Source: Opisthorchis felineus
Taxonomy: Eukaryota; Platyhelminthes; Trematoda; Opisthorchiida; Opisthorchiidae
DNA: 64,000 nucleotides
Assembly (NCBI GenBank): GCA_004794785.1
Contig: SJOL01000902.1
Coordinates: 1 to 64,000 of the forward strand
Reading direction: 5' to 3'
Within the stretch, counting starts at the first letter, position 1. Each line of letters begins with the position of its first letter. A program made the translations under genes and the position numbers. Positions 25,313-37,900 of this stretch are shown here, one piece after another. Below the pieces are notes generated by a model. It saw nothing but the letters and a program-made list of their open reading frames with translations, had not been told where the DNA came from and did not search any database.

Positions 25313-25385
25313 GTGGGATTTCACACTAGTAGCCTGAGTTTGAGTATCTGGCAAACCATCGCTACCCAGCTGATGCGCCCGCCTG
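25313..25385 (-). repeat. tRNA-derived SINE head, copy 2
   Basis: The minus strand reads GGCGCATCAGCTGGGTAGCG then ATGG (A-box region 25368-25356). A degenerate B box, GTGTGAAATCCC (25326-25315), follows 29 bases further on. The head is more tRNA-like than copy 1 in its 5' part but weaker in the B box. The orientation is the same as copy 1. No 3' tail with simple repeats could be defined for either copy. Confidence 0.4.
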
Positions 25386-28300
25386 GACAGAACACACGGT
25401 ACACGCTAAGCGCAAGAGGTCAGACCGAACGAATGAGCTGAGTGTACTGAGTGCTAAAAGGGGCATGTGCCCAATTGATGACTCCGCTGCTCATCTGTAG
25501 CCACGTGCTGTAACCGTTTCCTACTGCAGTTTTCTTTCATGGAAAGCCAAACTACACAACGGCGCTGTGGATCGGGTTCCCCTACCTGAAGTATCGTCTG
25601 ATTTCACTGGATATTGAGCCTAGGCACCAACCGTGTTCATATCACTTAATTTGTACGTGTTGGCGGTTATTTAGCACGGGATGATGTTAAGAGGATTTTA
25701 GCCTTCCACGTAGACCAGACTGTGCTAATTTTGTGTGTTGTCATGATATGTACGGATAACCAAGTGTTTAAAAACATTCAGATAGGAAGTACGGGTTAAG
25801 AAAACGCGCGTCATTTGCACACACCCCACATTTTGTTCCCTGCTAACTCATTTTGAAATTGAGGCCAAGACGGGCATCCATGTTGTAGTGTCATCTTGAT
25901 TGAAGAAGTTCTTGGTTTCATGGTTAGCTCCATCTGAGCGTCCATTTCATAGAGGACACCTCACTTTCTGCTGCCCATTTTAACGGTCCCTATCTCTAGG
26001 CAATCTCTTCGGGCGCACGTTCACTTGAAGATTCGGACTTGTGGATTGCTCGTTTAAGGGCAAATCACTCAGTGTCCTTGTGCACATTTCAGTAGCTGTT
26101 CGAAATGCGTCGAAGTGCAGGTTGCTGTACCCAGATATAATCAGCCCTCATGTGACCTTTATTATCTCAGTCCCGTTGGAGCTGCGACCGGAAGATACAC
26201 TGAAACCTAGCCAGAGTTGTCATGCAGTGTTTCTGAAATAAGGTAATTAAGAGGCTGCCGAAGTGCTGATTTTTAACTGGGGGCGCAAACCTAAATAACA
26301 TACTGTCACCATGATTTCGACCGAACGTGCTTCTTATATGTAAAAGCAGCTGGTCGCGAAAAAAACGTTAACTGAGAAATAGCTATAATCGTTCGCAATC
26401 TGGAACAGGTTCTACCCATTTTAACTGGATCAGTGCCATGTAGTTTCTCCGAAATTCGGACATTCATTTGTGGTGAAACGGACTACTGGTTTCTGCAAAG
26501 CTTTTGTTCCAACAGCTTAACATAAAATCTTATATTATTTTCCATAGTAAGATAAGTGTCCTAAACGGGTAGCTTAGTTTCATCTGATTGGCTCCTTGGC
26601 GAAGAATTTATGTAAGGTGAAAGTAGAAATGGACCGGGATATTAAGTTACTGTGACCACCATGATGGATGCATTTGTTTATCTGCTGGACGTTGAAAAAC
26701 TAAGATTCGCATGTTTTTGTGGAGAAACATAGACTTCTTAGCGTAAGTTCTCTTAACTTGCTACATGGTAAACGAACAAACATGGCAATTTGCCCCAAAA
26801 GTCTTTTTGATGGTCATTTTCTGGTTGAGGGAAGCGCACATTCGCCAGTTTGCCGATATTAAGCATATGTTTCTAGCTTTTTTAGTTTCAACGCCATTGA
26901 AGTAAAGAGTGTATTTATTGTTATTTCTTATTTTGAACCTTTAAATATGGCATTGCAAAAAACTGTGATCGATTGCGGCCAGGCGGGGCCTCTGCAAAGT
27001 GGAGGGGATCTTTCATACCAGGTTCGCGCAAATTCGTGAACATTCCCCGTTCAATTTCTTAGATTTGATTGCACTTCGTTGTTTAACACCAAGCAAACTG
27101 TTGTGTCAAAATAAAGCAGCACTTCGAGACTTTCGTTAGTTTAGCAGCAACATAGCGAGCATTTCCAAAATGCTGCTTTGAAGTTATGCCATCAGCATTA
27201 AAATGGGGAAGCTAGATAATGTGATCATTCCTCTATAAAAAGCTCATGTTGTTTGTTGCAAAAAGTCTAATGGTATGTTTTCAACGTTACTTGCACGCAT
27301 TCACCCACTGGAATGCAACTGTTAAGCATAATTCCTTTGAAATTCACTTTTCTGAAGCTTCACATTTAATAGAATGGCGGCGAGTTTGTGCTGAAACCAA
27401 ACAAAAAGTCCATTTCATCATTATGAGTCAACCTAGCACGAACCGCCCGGTCTCATGCAGACAAATACAGGTTACGGAGAGAGGCCGCATGATGCACAGG
27501 TGCCACAGGTTCCAAAGGGTTATGAACTGCTTGAAAGAAACCTTTACAAAATGCATCATAGTCGCGGTGTTGTCCACAGTTCCGGATACGGTTATCTGAT
27601 TGCGGTATTCTAAATCCAAGTTCTAGATAGCTGTAAAAACCAGAATTTTGTATCCACAGACAACAAACCTGATTTGTGGTAAACTTTCACGGACCTACAC
27701 AACACTGCTTGGGCAAAAGTAAGCCGTTGCTATTTCGGAATACTCATCCACTGGGATTCAAGAGATTTCGGAACACATTGTTTATTAGAGGAGTTATGCT
27801 ATCCACAACTTTTGAGAAACCTCATTATTCGCATTTTCATTGCTCACTATAACGCTGCTCCTGCTCTCCTGGCGAAATTATTCTGGTGCGTCTATATTGA
27901 GTCGGGGTAGACGTAAACTTCTGTTATTAAAGTTCACTATGGTCTATCTTGTTTGTTCAGTGTCTTGCACAGACTAGAGCTAACTTGCTCTCCTGAAACA
28001 TCGATATTCCAATTCAGGGGTGGTCACGAGCTCTTGTGGTAGGAAGATATGAGTTATTGGTTCGCTCTACCAGTATAAGTGCACTGCACGGGCAAAGGAC
28101 AGTTTAAACAAGATTGCCGTGAATGTGATTTCCGGAAATCCTGTTACACACCAAGCGTACTGAAAATAATCTGATGAAATTTCGGCACCCTCAAATAACT
28201 GTTCAAAAATTGGGATAATTCTTTTTGCTTGATTCAGGTGGCCTGTGCCAATCTAATTTACATCATAAGCAGATGGCTGAAAATTAAAAACAATCTGTGT

Positions 28301-29598
28301 CACATGGACACTACACCAAGCTCAGCAAGAATAAATTCGCTGGCAGTATACGGTTCGCAAAATTCGTGGGCAATTGATGCGTGAGCACTTTCACCCATAC
28401 TGCCTTCATCCGGGCGTAATCTTGCCCAACACCTAATAAATAAAATTTGCTGGCATTTTGACGTGAAAGATTTTGCCTAGTGGCTTCGACTTTGAGGTAA
28501 TTCTGTCACAATTTTTTTAATCTTGTTCTCAGGTTATGTGAAAGTGAGCCGCACAGGAAATCCGTATTTTCTATTGAAGGTGACGGGCCATTCAGCATAA
28601 CTGGCCCACATTATCGAGGTAAGAGTCGCTCCTTTCTCCGTCATCATCCTTTCATCCGAATTCAGTCATGTTTGTGTAGACAATTTCTTCAATCCATGGT
28701 TTTTTGCTAGCGGCAGAAACTAACAACAAAATAGCCTACGACGCATTGTGATAGGATAAGAGCGCCTTCGTGGTCTCTGAAATGGAAAAGAGGGTCATCG
28801 GTTGCATGAAAATTGACCATTCAAATTAAATATACGCTTAAAAGTCCATGAGTCAGTGTGAGCATCGAATCTGCTCAGGAGCATTTGATTCTCTGGACAA
28901 ACGTGTGTCGCAGCCTAGCAGATAGAAATTGATGGAGATTCCAGATGATCTAATTATACAGTGCGGAAAATGAGGCATAATAAAAGTTCAAAGGTCAATC
29001 GGAATGCGCACATGGCGACTGCCACATAAATTACAGTTGGACTTATATTCAACCATGCCTCTGATTGGTCGAAATCAACAGTCGACCATGGGGCATGCTG
29101 TATCGCAATCAGAAAAGAAATGCAGGGGAATTTATCGATTTGCGTAACGTTGGGCAAGAAATAAGTTTGCCCCTTGCAGTTAGATAAACAGAGTTTAGAA
29201 TACTGCAGGCGCTTCAATATGAAGTTGGCTGACTTGCTGTTTCACAGTTCAATCTCGCCTTTTGCGTTCAAGACATGATGTAGTCTCGCGATCCTTGCTG
29301 TCACTAAAATAGAAACTCTTGAAAAAATAAGGTGCATTTGCTTAGAAGCAAAAAATTGCAACAAAAGTGCTGACCTCAGTGATTATTTATTCAAAAGAAA
29401 TACCAAAAAACGATGAAACCCCCTGCCCAGGATCCCCTTTCCTTTGGGATTTTTAAGCCAGGTGTAGTGCTGCATGATATGGTGTTCCCAATTCTCATGA
29501 CTTGGGCAATAATGAATGAAAGATATTTGTCCCGAAAATCTTGCTCCCGGAAAAAAGCGCAGCTGCGTTAGTCCCAATAAGCTAATACCTGGTATTAA
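25386..29598. other. Non-coding stretch, no gene seen
   Basis: Only chance frames (up to 117 codons, 27246-27599 plus) are present, without recognisable features. I saw no RNA gene, tandem array or known mobile element. Confidence 0.5.
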
Positions 29599-30006
29599 CC
29601 GTCTCACTTTTCCATCAGCTCATGTTTCCGCGTGGACGAGGACACAGAGAAAATGGTGAAACGTTTGGTGGAAAAATGCGGCACTCTAATGGAGCCCAGC
29701 GGTCCGTGCTCTTAGAAATCCTATGTCAAAACCAAGGATACTAAATTGACTGTGGGGATCAACAGCGAATTCCTGAAATACCACTATGGCGATACAAACC
29801 TCGTTCTTCTAAATGTATAACATTACCCGGGGTTGACTCCTAGCAATGTGGAATCGCCGACAGTTGTGGCGACACTTTATACGGATCAGTATCTAATTTA
29901 TTTCATCTCCGTGTTTACGCCAGTGCGGGTGGGAATTCCGATGGAACGCGTCGAAAAGAAATTGCGCCGATTACAAAGATCAGTGGCTGAGAATAAATGC
30001 TCATGC
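29599..30006 (+). pseudogene. Stop-poor frame upstream of the retrotransposon, possible ORF1 relic
   Basis: One plus-strand frame runs 136 codons with only two stops, at 29713 and 29818. It carries charged, protein-like stretches such as EDTEKMVKRLVEKCGTLMEP and MERVEKKLRRLQRSVAENKC. The second reads as a short amphipathic, possibly coiled-coil helix. It ends about 170 bases before the first recognisable endonuclease residues of the CR1-like element and lies on the same strand. That is where a first ORF (nucleic-acid-binding protein) would lie. No CCHC knuckle or other ORF1 domain is visible. It could instead be an unrelated relic or chance. Confidence 0.25.
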
Positions 30007-30164
30007 TGACTTGATACTTAAGCATGATAGGTGGTCCATTGGCTCATATTGGAAGAGAGCGTGCCAATACTTTTCTCCACACGGAAGGAAAGCTGATTCT
30101 GTGGTTATCATGGACAGTCAACATTAAAATTCGGCGAAAAAACGTTTATCATTATCCTTGGTTG

Positions 30165-30989
30165 GATCTTCGGAACACCAATTCCGTTGATTGGTTTTCA
30201 CAGGAAATCAAAGCTAACTGTCAAGCCCCTTTTCTGGACATCCGCGGTGATTCTATTATTACCAGTCAGTTTGCCTTGAACAGCACTCCCAGAGACGTGG
30301 CTTACACCAGATGCCCCAGACGCGAAGATCTCAATAGACGGCTACTCCGTTTTTCGGGCGGACTCCAAAGGAGAGAGGGCTGGTGGGATTGCTTGGTACA
30401 TACATGCGGCCCTGCCCATGCCGATTGTTCTCTCTGATACCACTCCTGCACCCTTTTGTATTGCACTTTGGATTTAAATCTCACTGCGCGGGTCCGACTG
30501 TCTCCTTCTGGTGTGCTCTCAAGTTGCTCCTGGAGTCCCCCGGAACATGACCAACTCCTCAAACAAACACTTGAGCAACTCTCCTCCAGCTACCACTTCA
30601 CTCATTGCTTGCTGATAGGTGGTTTCAACGCCCCAAAGGCCTCCTGGATTGAGATCCAGAGCGTCGGATCAAGTGGACCTTTTTCAGCGGCGCTGAACAA
30701 AGTCGTTCAGCAACGCGTTCGGACTCAACTTGTTGTTGCACTCAGCAGATACCGTGCAGGCCAACTACCATCCCTCCTGGATTTGGTCATCACTAACGTA
30801 AGACACTTCGTCGATAAGGTGATGATTAAAGCTCCACTGGAACACAGTGACCTCTGTGTGCTAACCTTTGATTTCATCTGCTACTGGGCCAAAAATCCTG
30901 AACCGCAAAAGTGTATCAAAACTTCTGCCGTGCAGACTTTTCAGGAATGCACATCTTTTTTGAACACGTTAAACTGCGACCAGCCTTAG
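30165..30989 (+). pseudogene. APE-type endonuclease domain of the CR1-like element (broken)
   Basis: The domain begins in one frame at about 30165 (KANCQAPFLDIRGDS) and shifts at 30277-30280 to a second frame that reads PETWLTPDAPDAKI and then GYSVFRADSKGERAGGIAWY. It meets TAA at 30475 and shifts again near 30540 to the frame carrying LIGGFNAPKASW, PSLLDLVITN and HSDLCVLTFDF. In active members the ETWL glutamate, the GDFN aspartate and the SDH histidine are catalytic. Here the glutamate (30292-30294) remains. The GDFN aspartate has become glycine (30621-30623) and the SDH histidine has become leucine (30852-30854). The enzyme would therefore be dead even without the frameshifts. Confidence 0.85.
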
Positions 30990-31163
30990 TAGGAGACTTA
31001 TGCAGGTCCAATGTTTAGAAAGTACACGAGTCTGAGGTATTGTTTTTTTCCAAGAAAACCAGCACTCGGTCGCATGGGCTACGAGATACCGAAAAGGATT
31101 CGGTGTCTTCTGGAAAAGTGTTCACGACTATTTTTCAAATAGTTGACTACAGGCGACACATAA

Positions 31164-31531
31164 GACGAGCCGGCATTTCGTAAAATGCGGAACCGCTGTA
31201 AATCAGAAATCCACAAATGGCATATAAGAAAACAAGCCACCATTGTGGGCCTCGCTCGCAAATCCAGTAATGTGCTATTCCAATACATGAGACATCGCTG
31301 CAGAAACAAGCCATCCGCATTCTCTTTGAGGAATAGGGACGGGGAACCCACGAGTGACCCAACATTGATATCCGAGGTGTACAGAGAGCACTCTGCAGGC
31401 ATATATTCAGCTCCAGAGTCCTCGTCACATCCAATTTTGCCAAGGCGTAACTACAAACGGCCTTCAACCGACTTGGTCTTCACGGTGGAGGACATTCGTC
31501 AACTCTTGCACAAGATCAACCCTTTCTGCGC
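31164..31531 (+). pseudogene. Connector region between endonuclease and reverse transcriptase
   Basis: This open stretch carries a basic segment (FRKMRNRCKSEIHKWHIRKQ) and the run KPSAFSLRNRDGEPTSDP, which is the typical lead-in to the reverse transcriptase in this group. It then reads FTVEDIRQLLHKINPF. Between 30990 and 31163 the homologous residues continue in another frame, with stops at 31015-31017 and elsewhere. The frame closes at 31553 in the wrong register, because a frameshift near 31530 moves the reading to the next domain. Confidence 0.75.
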
Positions 31532-32300
31532 GATGTCCATCCAAGGATCCTGAATGAAACGCCGTACACACTGGCAAATCATCTCTACCTGGTGTTTCGT
31601 CAGTCGCTTGACGAAGGCCACCTTCCCTCTGCTTAGAAAGAAGCTCTTGTTATACCACTCTACAAAACTGGTGACCGACTATCGCCTGCCAGCTACAGGC
31701 CTATAAGCCCCACTAGCGTCCCATGCAAGGTGGTGGAACGTGTTCTGAAGCGAGCCAACCTAGACCACCTTACCTACAGCAACTGGATATCTGCAGTTCA
31801 AAGCGGATTTCTCTCAAACCGTTCTTGCGTGATGGATATGATTGTATTTATGGACAGCATAACCCAGGCCGAGGAACAGGGACTCATATCGAATGCCATA
31901 TTTTTCGACTTGTCCAAAGCATTCGGTCAAGACCCACACGGCTCGCTGCTCCACTGTCTCGAGTCTTATGGGGTTCAAGTGAAAATTCTACACTGGATCA
32001 AGGCGTTCTTATCCGACAGAACATTCCGAGTGACAGTAAGCTCGACCTACTATTCTCCGATGCCGGTTCCCATTGGAGTTCACCAAGGCTCTGTTCTATT
32101 ACCAATGGTGTCTCTGATATACGTCGGCGACCTTTCAGACGTTCTTTCAAGTCCATGTCTACTTTTTGCGGACGACTTGAAATCCTAGAATTACAATGTC
32201 AGTGCCCTCCAAATGGATGTAGACGCTGCAAAGCAGTGGTGGTTAAACTGGTGCCTTCCTCTGAATGACGAAAAGTGCGTCCATATGTCATTCGGAGGAG
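31532..32300 (+). pseudogene. Reverse transcriptase palm of the CR1-like element (broken)
   Basis: One frame carries the domain from DVHPRILNETPYTLANHLYL (31532) onward. It is interrupted by TAG at 31634 and again at 32186. Visible blocks are SPASYRPISPTS, motif A FFDLSKAFGQ (Asp at 31907-31909; the second aspartate of KAFD is glycine at 31925-31927), motif B GVHQGSVLLPM with His in place of Pro, and motif C FADD (Asp-Asp at 32171-32176), which is intact. After the second TAG the same frame continues as ALQMDVDAAKQWWLNWCLPL and VHMSFGGG. At that point an internal deletion of roughly 30 codons, judged from the family layout, joins it to the next block. Confidence 0.9.
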
Positions 32301-32865
32301 GATTTGGATATCTCGCTCTCTTCAAACATGTCCTTCTCATTGCACAATGAGAAATCGGCCAAAAAGACTTTCGCCGTTCTACAAATGATTCGACGATCCT
32401 TCACCAGTATTGCTCGCATGGACTTCCGAATACTCTATGGGGCCTAAGTCAGACCGCTTCTTGAATATGCCAATCAAGTTGTATACTCAGGGCACACGGA
32501 GCAAGTGACCCTCGTTGAGCATGTCCAACGAGCCGCTACGAAAATGGTTGCCGGCCTTAAATCCGTGGACTACAAAATGCGTCTCGCGACGCTTGACCTC
32601 TTTCCCCTGTAGTATCGTCGCTTCCAAGGGGACCTAATTCTTACTTATCCCTGTTTGAACAAGGTTTGGCTAACAGGAGTTCCACTGTTGACCGAGGAAA
32701 CACGCGGTGTAAACATGGAAACAAGGTTTTCAATCTCAGACAGAACACTTTCATTAGGAAAAAAATTTCTCATTTCATGTAGTAGCTGCGTGCAATAACC
32801 TTCCTCCGACGGTTGTCCACGCTCCTTCTAGAGCCCAGTTGAAAGCACTATTAGACACTTTTTAA
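32265..32865 (+). pseudogene. C-terminal domain of the CR1-like pol protein (broken)
   Basis: From about 32295 a different frame reads [20 protein letters not shown], then MDFRILYGA, a TAA at 32445, and [15 protein letters not shown] and [21 protein letters not shown] follows near 32610, then YRRFQGDLIL. The last residues, NNLPPTVVHAPSRAQLKALL, lie in a third frame and end at TAA 32863-32865. This tail is characteristic of the C-terminal end of CR1-like pol proteins and fixes the orientation and 3' end of the element. Confidence 0.85.
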
Positions 32866-32985
32866 TGCGGGTCCTTGTGCTGGCATACATATTGTCCGTC
32901 GCTTAAAACTTGAAGAGCAGTGCTACACCCTTTTTTATTGTGCCTTTTGGGTGTACGACAGCCGCTGAACGACAAGAACAAAGCC

Positions 32986-34775
32986 GATCCGGGAAACTTG
33001 GGCAAAAGCTCCGATCCTGTGTATGAATTCGTGAATCCGTGATTAATATGCTGAAGACAATAGATGTGTTTCAAAATGGACGAGCGAGTTTACGTCTTCT
33101 GCTCACAACTTTGATAACGCGATCAAGGTGTTGCATAATTACAGAGGGAGGGAATGGGAAGATGCGAGATCTGGGGTGTTTATTGCGAACGTACAAATGT
33201 CTGTAGGATATGGACACTCTGGTTACCCCATCCTGGGCAGCATTGACTGGGGCCAATTGTTCACCCTATGGAGCTCTTCCATGAAACTTGGTGACCATGC
33301 CGGCTTTTTGCATGAGATTGTCTGTCATCTTCAAGTCGGAGAAGCTACACTGTTAAACGGAGCCTTAGTAACCAACAATATCTAACGTCTGATAGTGGAC
33401 GAGATCAATTTGGGGCTGAAACATTACACAAGTTATTTGGGAACAGGCAATGGTCGGCAAAAAATTACCAGAGACCACGTTGGGGGCACTCGGGGAAACT
33501 CTCCGGGAACGGATTCATTGAGGCAACGAAGTAGAGAACCAAATTATCCAGGTGATCAATAAACATGGGGAAACTTCTCTCGCAGCAATCCACATCAAGT
33601 GAAATTACGTGGCGACATAAGAAATGGTGCCATTCGGCCTTAAAACATTTCCTCTGCATTTGTCTGTCTTTTCGGTTGCAATACAGCTAACTGCACACTT
33701 CAATGTAGGTCTTGTCTCCCTTTTGTCACAAGTTTGCTCATCCTGACGGTGATAACATGGATCTCCTCAAACACAACACCTGACCGAGTTGTATAATTCA
33801 CTGTCTTGAGCAATAATTATGGTGAAAGAATTTTGCATGCATTTATCATGAGTTTTGAGAATTGCTCCCACTTCCGGATAGAAACAGCTATTTACGGAAA
33901 CAATGGATCAAACAGTCATCGGGATGTAAGCAAAGATGTCTGGGAGTAATTTATGGGTGAATTAGGCACAAACAGAATGCACCAGCAATCTCCAACTAAG
34001 CGCGTTACCCAGCAGCAATTACCGCGTGTAAGATCAAAACATGGCACATATGAAGCAAATCATCAAATAACCGTATTCGATGAGATGGGATACGAAGATA
34101 ATAGAAAACAGGGCTGCCTGAGAATTTTAATTGGAATGTGCGCATTCAATCTGGAATTCTGGGGTTCACCACAACAACCCACCCACTACAATCTCCTACA
34201 GAAGCGTTTTCCGAACACAAATTAGCAAGCAACTTGTGACCCACAGCATCGATTCGTTATTGGGTTATAACGAAATCCGGAAACCAGGGATAGAAACAGC
34301 AATATGTGAGAGGCGAAAAGTCCGGAATCGTTCACACGGTATTGAATATGGGATATTCCGTTGGCCATTCAGTGGCAACCAAAATAGCAGTGGAATAATG
34401 CGACTTATTAGTGAATAGCGGTTAGGTATCGCCTTTATTCGCAGGAAATAGGAGTTCTTAAAATACAGCTCAGTCGGTCATACGATGAGGAAACGCTGGT
34501 CCGTTTCAATGACCGCGGGTCGTAATTATGCTGTTAATAGTGACTGGAGTATGTGCTCTCAAGTTTGCGTCAGAGTTTGATCACTTTTGAGCGCTTAAGG
34601 TTCAACCGTATGATTACGGTATGGTCCCGTTATGCAAATGCACTCGCGAATATGAATCCTTAAAGAAAAATCAAACTGGAATGTAAATGGCAGACGACCT
34701 CAGTCATTAAGGTCGTACTACAGATCAGAGATCTACACACGACGTCATGTGTTGGAATATTGGTAGCTCGGGTGC
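32986..34775. other. Non-coding stretch, no gene seen
   Basis: Two overlapping plus-strand frames of 90 and 95 codons (33953-34225 and 34131-34418) have no recognisable features. No repeat or RNA gene was identified. Confidence 0.5.
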
Positions 34776-34900
34776 ATTATTTGGCAATTGATTAGATGGC
34801 TGTTGGCCCGTTCGACGAGCTTGGCAAACGATTTGCAAACTTTTCGTCACTATTCGAGGCAGGTTTGTGTACGCCACCAGAGCTTGTTGTCCACAACATT
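34776..34900. repeat. Dispersed repeat, copy 2 (pairs with 9873)
   Basis: This stretch shares GATGGCTGTTG, CGAGCTTGGCAAAC, GATTTGCAAAC and TTTTCGTCA with 9873-9990 in the same order and orientation. Similarity fades after about 34870. The family is unknown. Confidence 0.5.
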
Positions 34901-37900
34901 TAAGGAAGTTGCGCCCTTATATTTCACAGTTAAGCCAAATAAACGAATTTATGAAAAACTAGTTGAGCTTCGCAACATTGGACACTCATAAGTTTGAGTA
35001 TCATATGTCCCTCATATATCGGAAAACCATAAAGGTTTTGTAGCACTCATCAGAATGCCGCACAACTCGGAGCGTGAACGGTTGAACCAGTTGTTAAGCT
35101 AACTAGCAAACAAGAAGAATCGGAATATATCATCTTTATTAATGAGAGTTACATCACATGAGATCACCGATGCTCTTCTGTCTTGCAAGCACTGAGTTCA
35201 AACGACAGCAAATTGGTTAATGTTACCAGAGAGCTAATCTGGCTTTTTTATAACATTTGATTTTCCCGCAGGGAAACCGCCCAAAAATATGGCCAGGCAT
35301 TTTATTGCTTTGAGTTGTGCAGCATTGCCGGCGAGAGAGCACATCATATCAATACACCTATGGCGATTTATACCTTAGGCTTCTGAGCGAATGGTCTTTG
35401 TGCGGACATTTATCAAGTGAACACCTGGCGCGTGCATATGTGCCCGGTGGAATGACTGACTGCACCAGAAGCATGAAGTTTAGCCTCCAGGGACTACGCC
35501 AGGTTGTTTAACTATGCCGGCAATCAAAGGAAGCTTTTTGGAAACACACGAACCATGCATCTGTGATGTTCGTACACACCTAATTTATGTGGATGAATGA
35601 ACGAATTGCACATGGTGTGGGCGGCAAATTTGTGTAGGTCTCACTGATTGGATTATTCCATACATCATCTGTGCCGTAACACCATGCAGCTTACTTCGGA
35701 TTCGGTCTACCCATTTGTTTGTTTCCTTTCCCTATATTCCCAGAAACACAATACAAGCCCCATCAGCTCCAGCCTCCTGGCAGACTTTTTTATGATATTT
35801 ATCACCTGTAACGTTCTTCACTTAACTGTGCTCCATCAGGAGAAATTACATAAAACACTGCATTTAAAACAACTAAGTCATTTAACAGCCCGAAAATTGG
35901 AGGTGGGCTTGGTCGTTTGGGTAAAGCAAACGACATAAATTTCGCTGAACAACTACTTTCAGTTAAATTCGTAATACAGGCTCACCTGAGCCTGTAGCAA
36001 AACGTGAATTTCCAATAAATCGACGTGTTAAATAACAACGTGACTAAATTTGCAGGAACCGCCTTAACTTGCTACAAGTTATTTCTGATTGAGAGCCCAC
36101 TTTTTAAATGCCACATGTTGCTCAACGCACACAGCATACTCCTTATGTGTCTACAGCGTTGCAAGCAAAATTTGAAGACAAAACTTTTGATCGTAAGCAT
36201 GCCATACTAGCGCGCGTTTTTTTCGATCTGAGCAAATAGTGTCAGCACTCACAAATGGAAAAATCGTAGGAGTTTGGACGACCAACAGCTAACGGAGTGA
36301 GCACAAGACACTTGCACTTTTTCAGGCATTGGCATTGTTGAGATTAGATTATTACAATCTACTATCTGAAACGAAAGCTTCGCTAATTCGTGGCTGCTTA
36401 TCCATCGCGCGCTCAAAAATCCACATTCTATTTTCCGGTCATTTTACTTGATATACCCAAAGTTTAGCCCCACCATTGAAGTGCGCGGAATATTGCTGTC
36501 AAAATTAAAACGTACACTTCACTTAAGCAGAAAAATGCCAGTTCAACTCATCGCCAAAACCAACAGGGTATCGCAACTGTCCAATGTCGTGGTAGACAGA
36601 AGTGTTTGACAATGCGAGTAACACTATCAAGGACTGCCAGTTTTACGAAAAAATGTGTCCGCAATTAATAAGAACTTCGCTTGTTGTTTTGAGAGTTTAA
36701 CCGCGATTATGGTGAGAGACATTAGAATCGGGGCGCGGTAGTGTGGCGTGCATCATTTAATCTTTTATTGAGCAGTTGGAAAAGATGTTTATTCTAGATG
36801 GCCTAAAATTCTTCAATGGTGTTGGAAACGAATGCAAAAGTTTTTTTTTCTCAGTGGTCCAACAGGCATTTTGGTGGTTAAGTCAGATGTGGCAAATAGG
36901 AAACGCCCGAAGAACTTTTGTAGGATTTTCCACATCCTCAACATCGCTTGCAATGCACTCCGGAAATTCGCTTACATAAATATGACGATATCTCTTGTTT
37001 CATCACTCCCAACATATGTCTATATGTTTCCTCTGTGTGTCTTACCGCATAGCTGTTTTTTGTAATAAATCTCTGGCAATATTCTTCGGTTATCAAAATA
37101 TATGCAAATAGAATAATGGATCACCGGCGTTTTATAATGGGAACGCTCCGCCCACAAAAAAGGCTCGCGCGAGTTTGACTCATTATTCATATTAAAAACA
37201 CTCCTGGCGGAACTCGCTCTCCAAACTTATCACTATGCTTTGCAAATGATTACCCGTCACTGCCTGTAATTGTTGGCCCACTAGATATTCATCCTTGTCA
37301 TATTGATCGGATGTTGCGTCAGATAAATAATCGCAGTTGATTTTACTGAACACATTGTGGGCTACCAGAAAACCAAAAATTCTATTGACATAACTGATCA
37401 GGTGGCCTCTGCGTACGTTTTATTCAAGTGACCCATAAGAAAAACAAATTTTGATGTGTTTCCGGGAATTTCTCAATGGAGCTTGGTGGCAGCAAGGGTC
37501 ACAAAGTCTGTAATATTTAAAATTTTATTTTACAAGAGACCCATTTATCGTGTGCTTATTTTCTGTTAGTTAATAAAAAATTGGAAATATCCTGCTGGTA
37601 TCCTGGTAAAACCCACCCACGACCTAACCATGACCGTACGAGGGACACGTTCCGATGTGCAATGTCAAGTACCACATTGTTTATCTGTGCGCCAGTGGAG
37701 TGCGATTTAGGGATCACAGTGTACTTACAGTATATGACATGATATGGTGAAACATCAACCATATTTGAGTGATAAGCCAAATTAACTTTTATGAAAGCAT
37801 TATTCCACATCATTCTCGCTGAGGCTGATCGGCAATTTTATACAAAATTTTATTCCATAAACCTTGCATCATGAATATCAAAATCAGTTGTTCGAATCGA

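Larger units (their letters stand above)
30165..32985 (+). mobile_element. CR1-like non-LTR retrotransposon, 5'-truncated and inactivated
   Basis: A single plus-strand element shows, in order, an APE-type endonuclease, a connector, a reverse transcriptase with palm motifs, and the C-terminal domain, ending at a TAA at 32863-32865 and a short 3' untranslated region. Several frameshifts, in-frame stops and one internal deletion make it a pseudogene. The domain order with no RNase H and no LTRs, the ETWL motif and the FADD box place it in the CR1/Jockey group. The wording of the motifs resembles elements frequent in flatworm genomes. The 5' end is undefined. No target-site duplication could be recognised. 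The 3' boundary is approximate, because the untranslated tail has no poly-A or obvious microsatellite. Confidence 0.9.

Noticed and set aside
36776..37065. Helicase P-loop-like start (MFILDGLKFFNGVG) as a Helitron remnant
   Set aside because: The Gly-Lys-Thr of the P-loop is absent and no further helicase motif follows in any frame.
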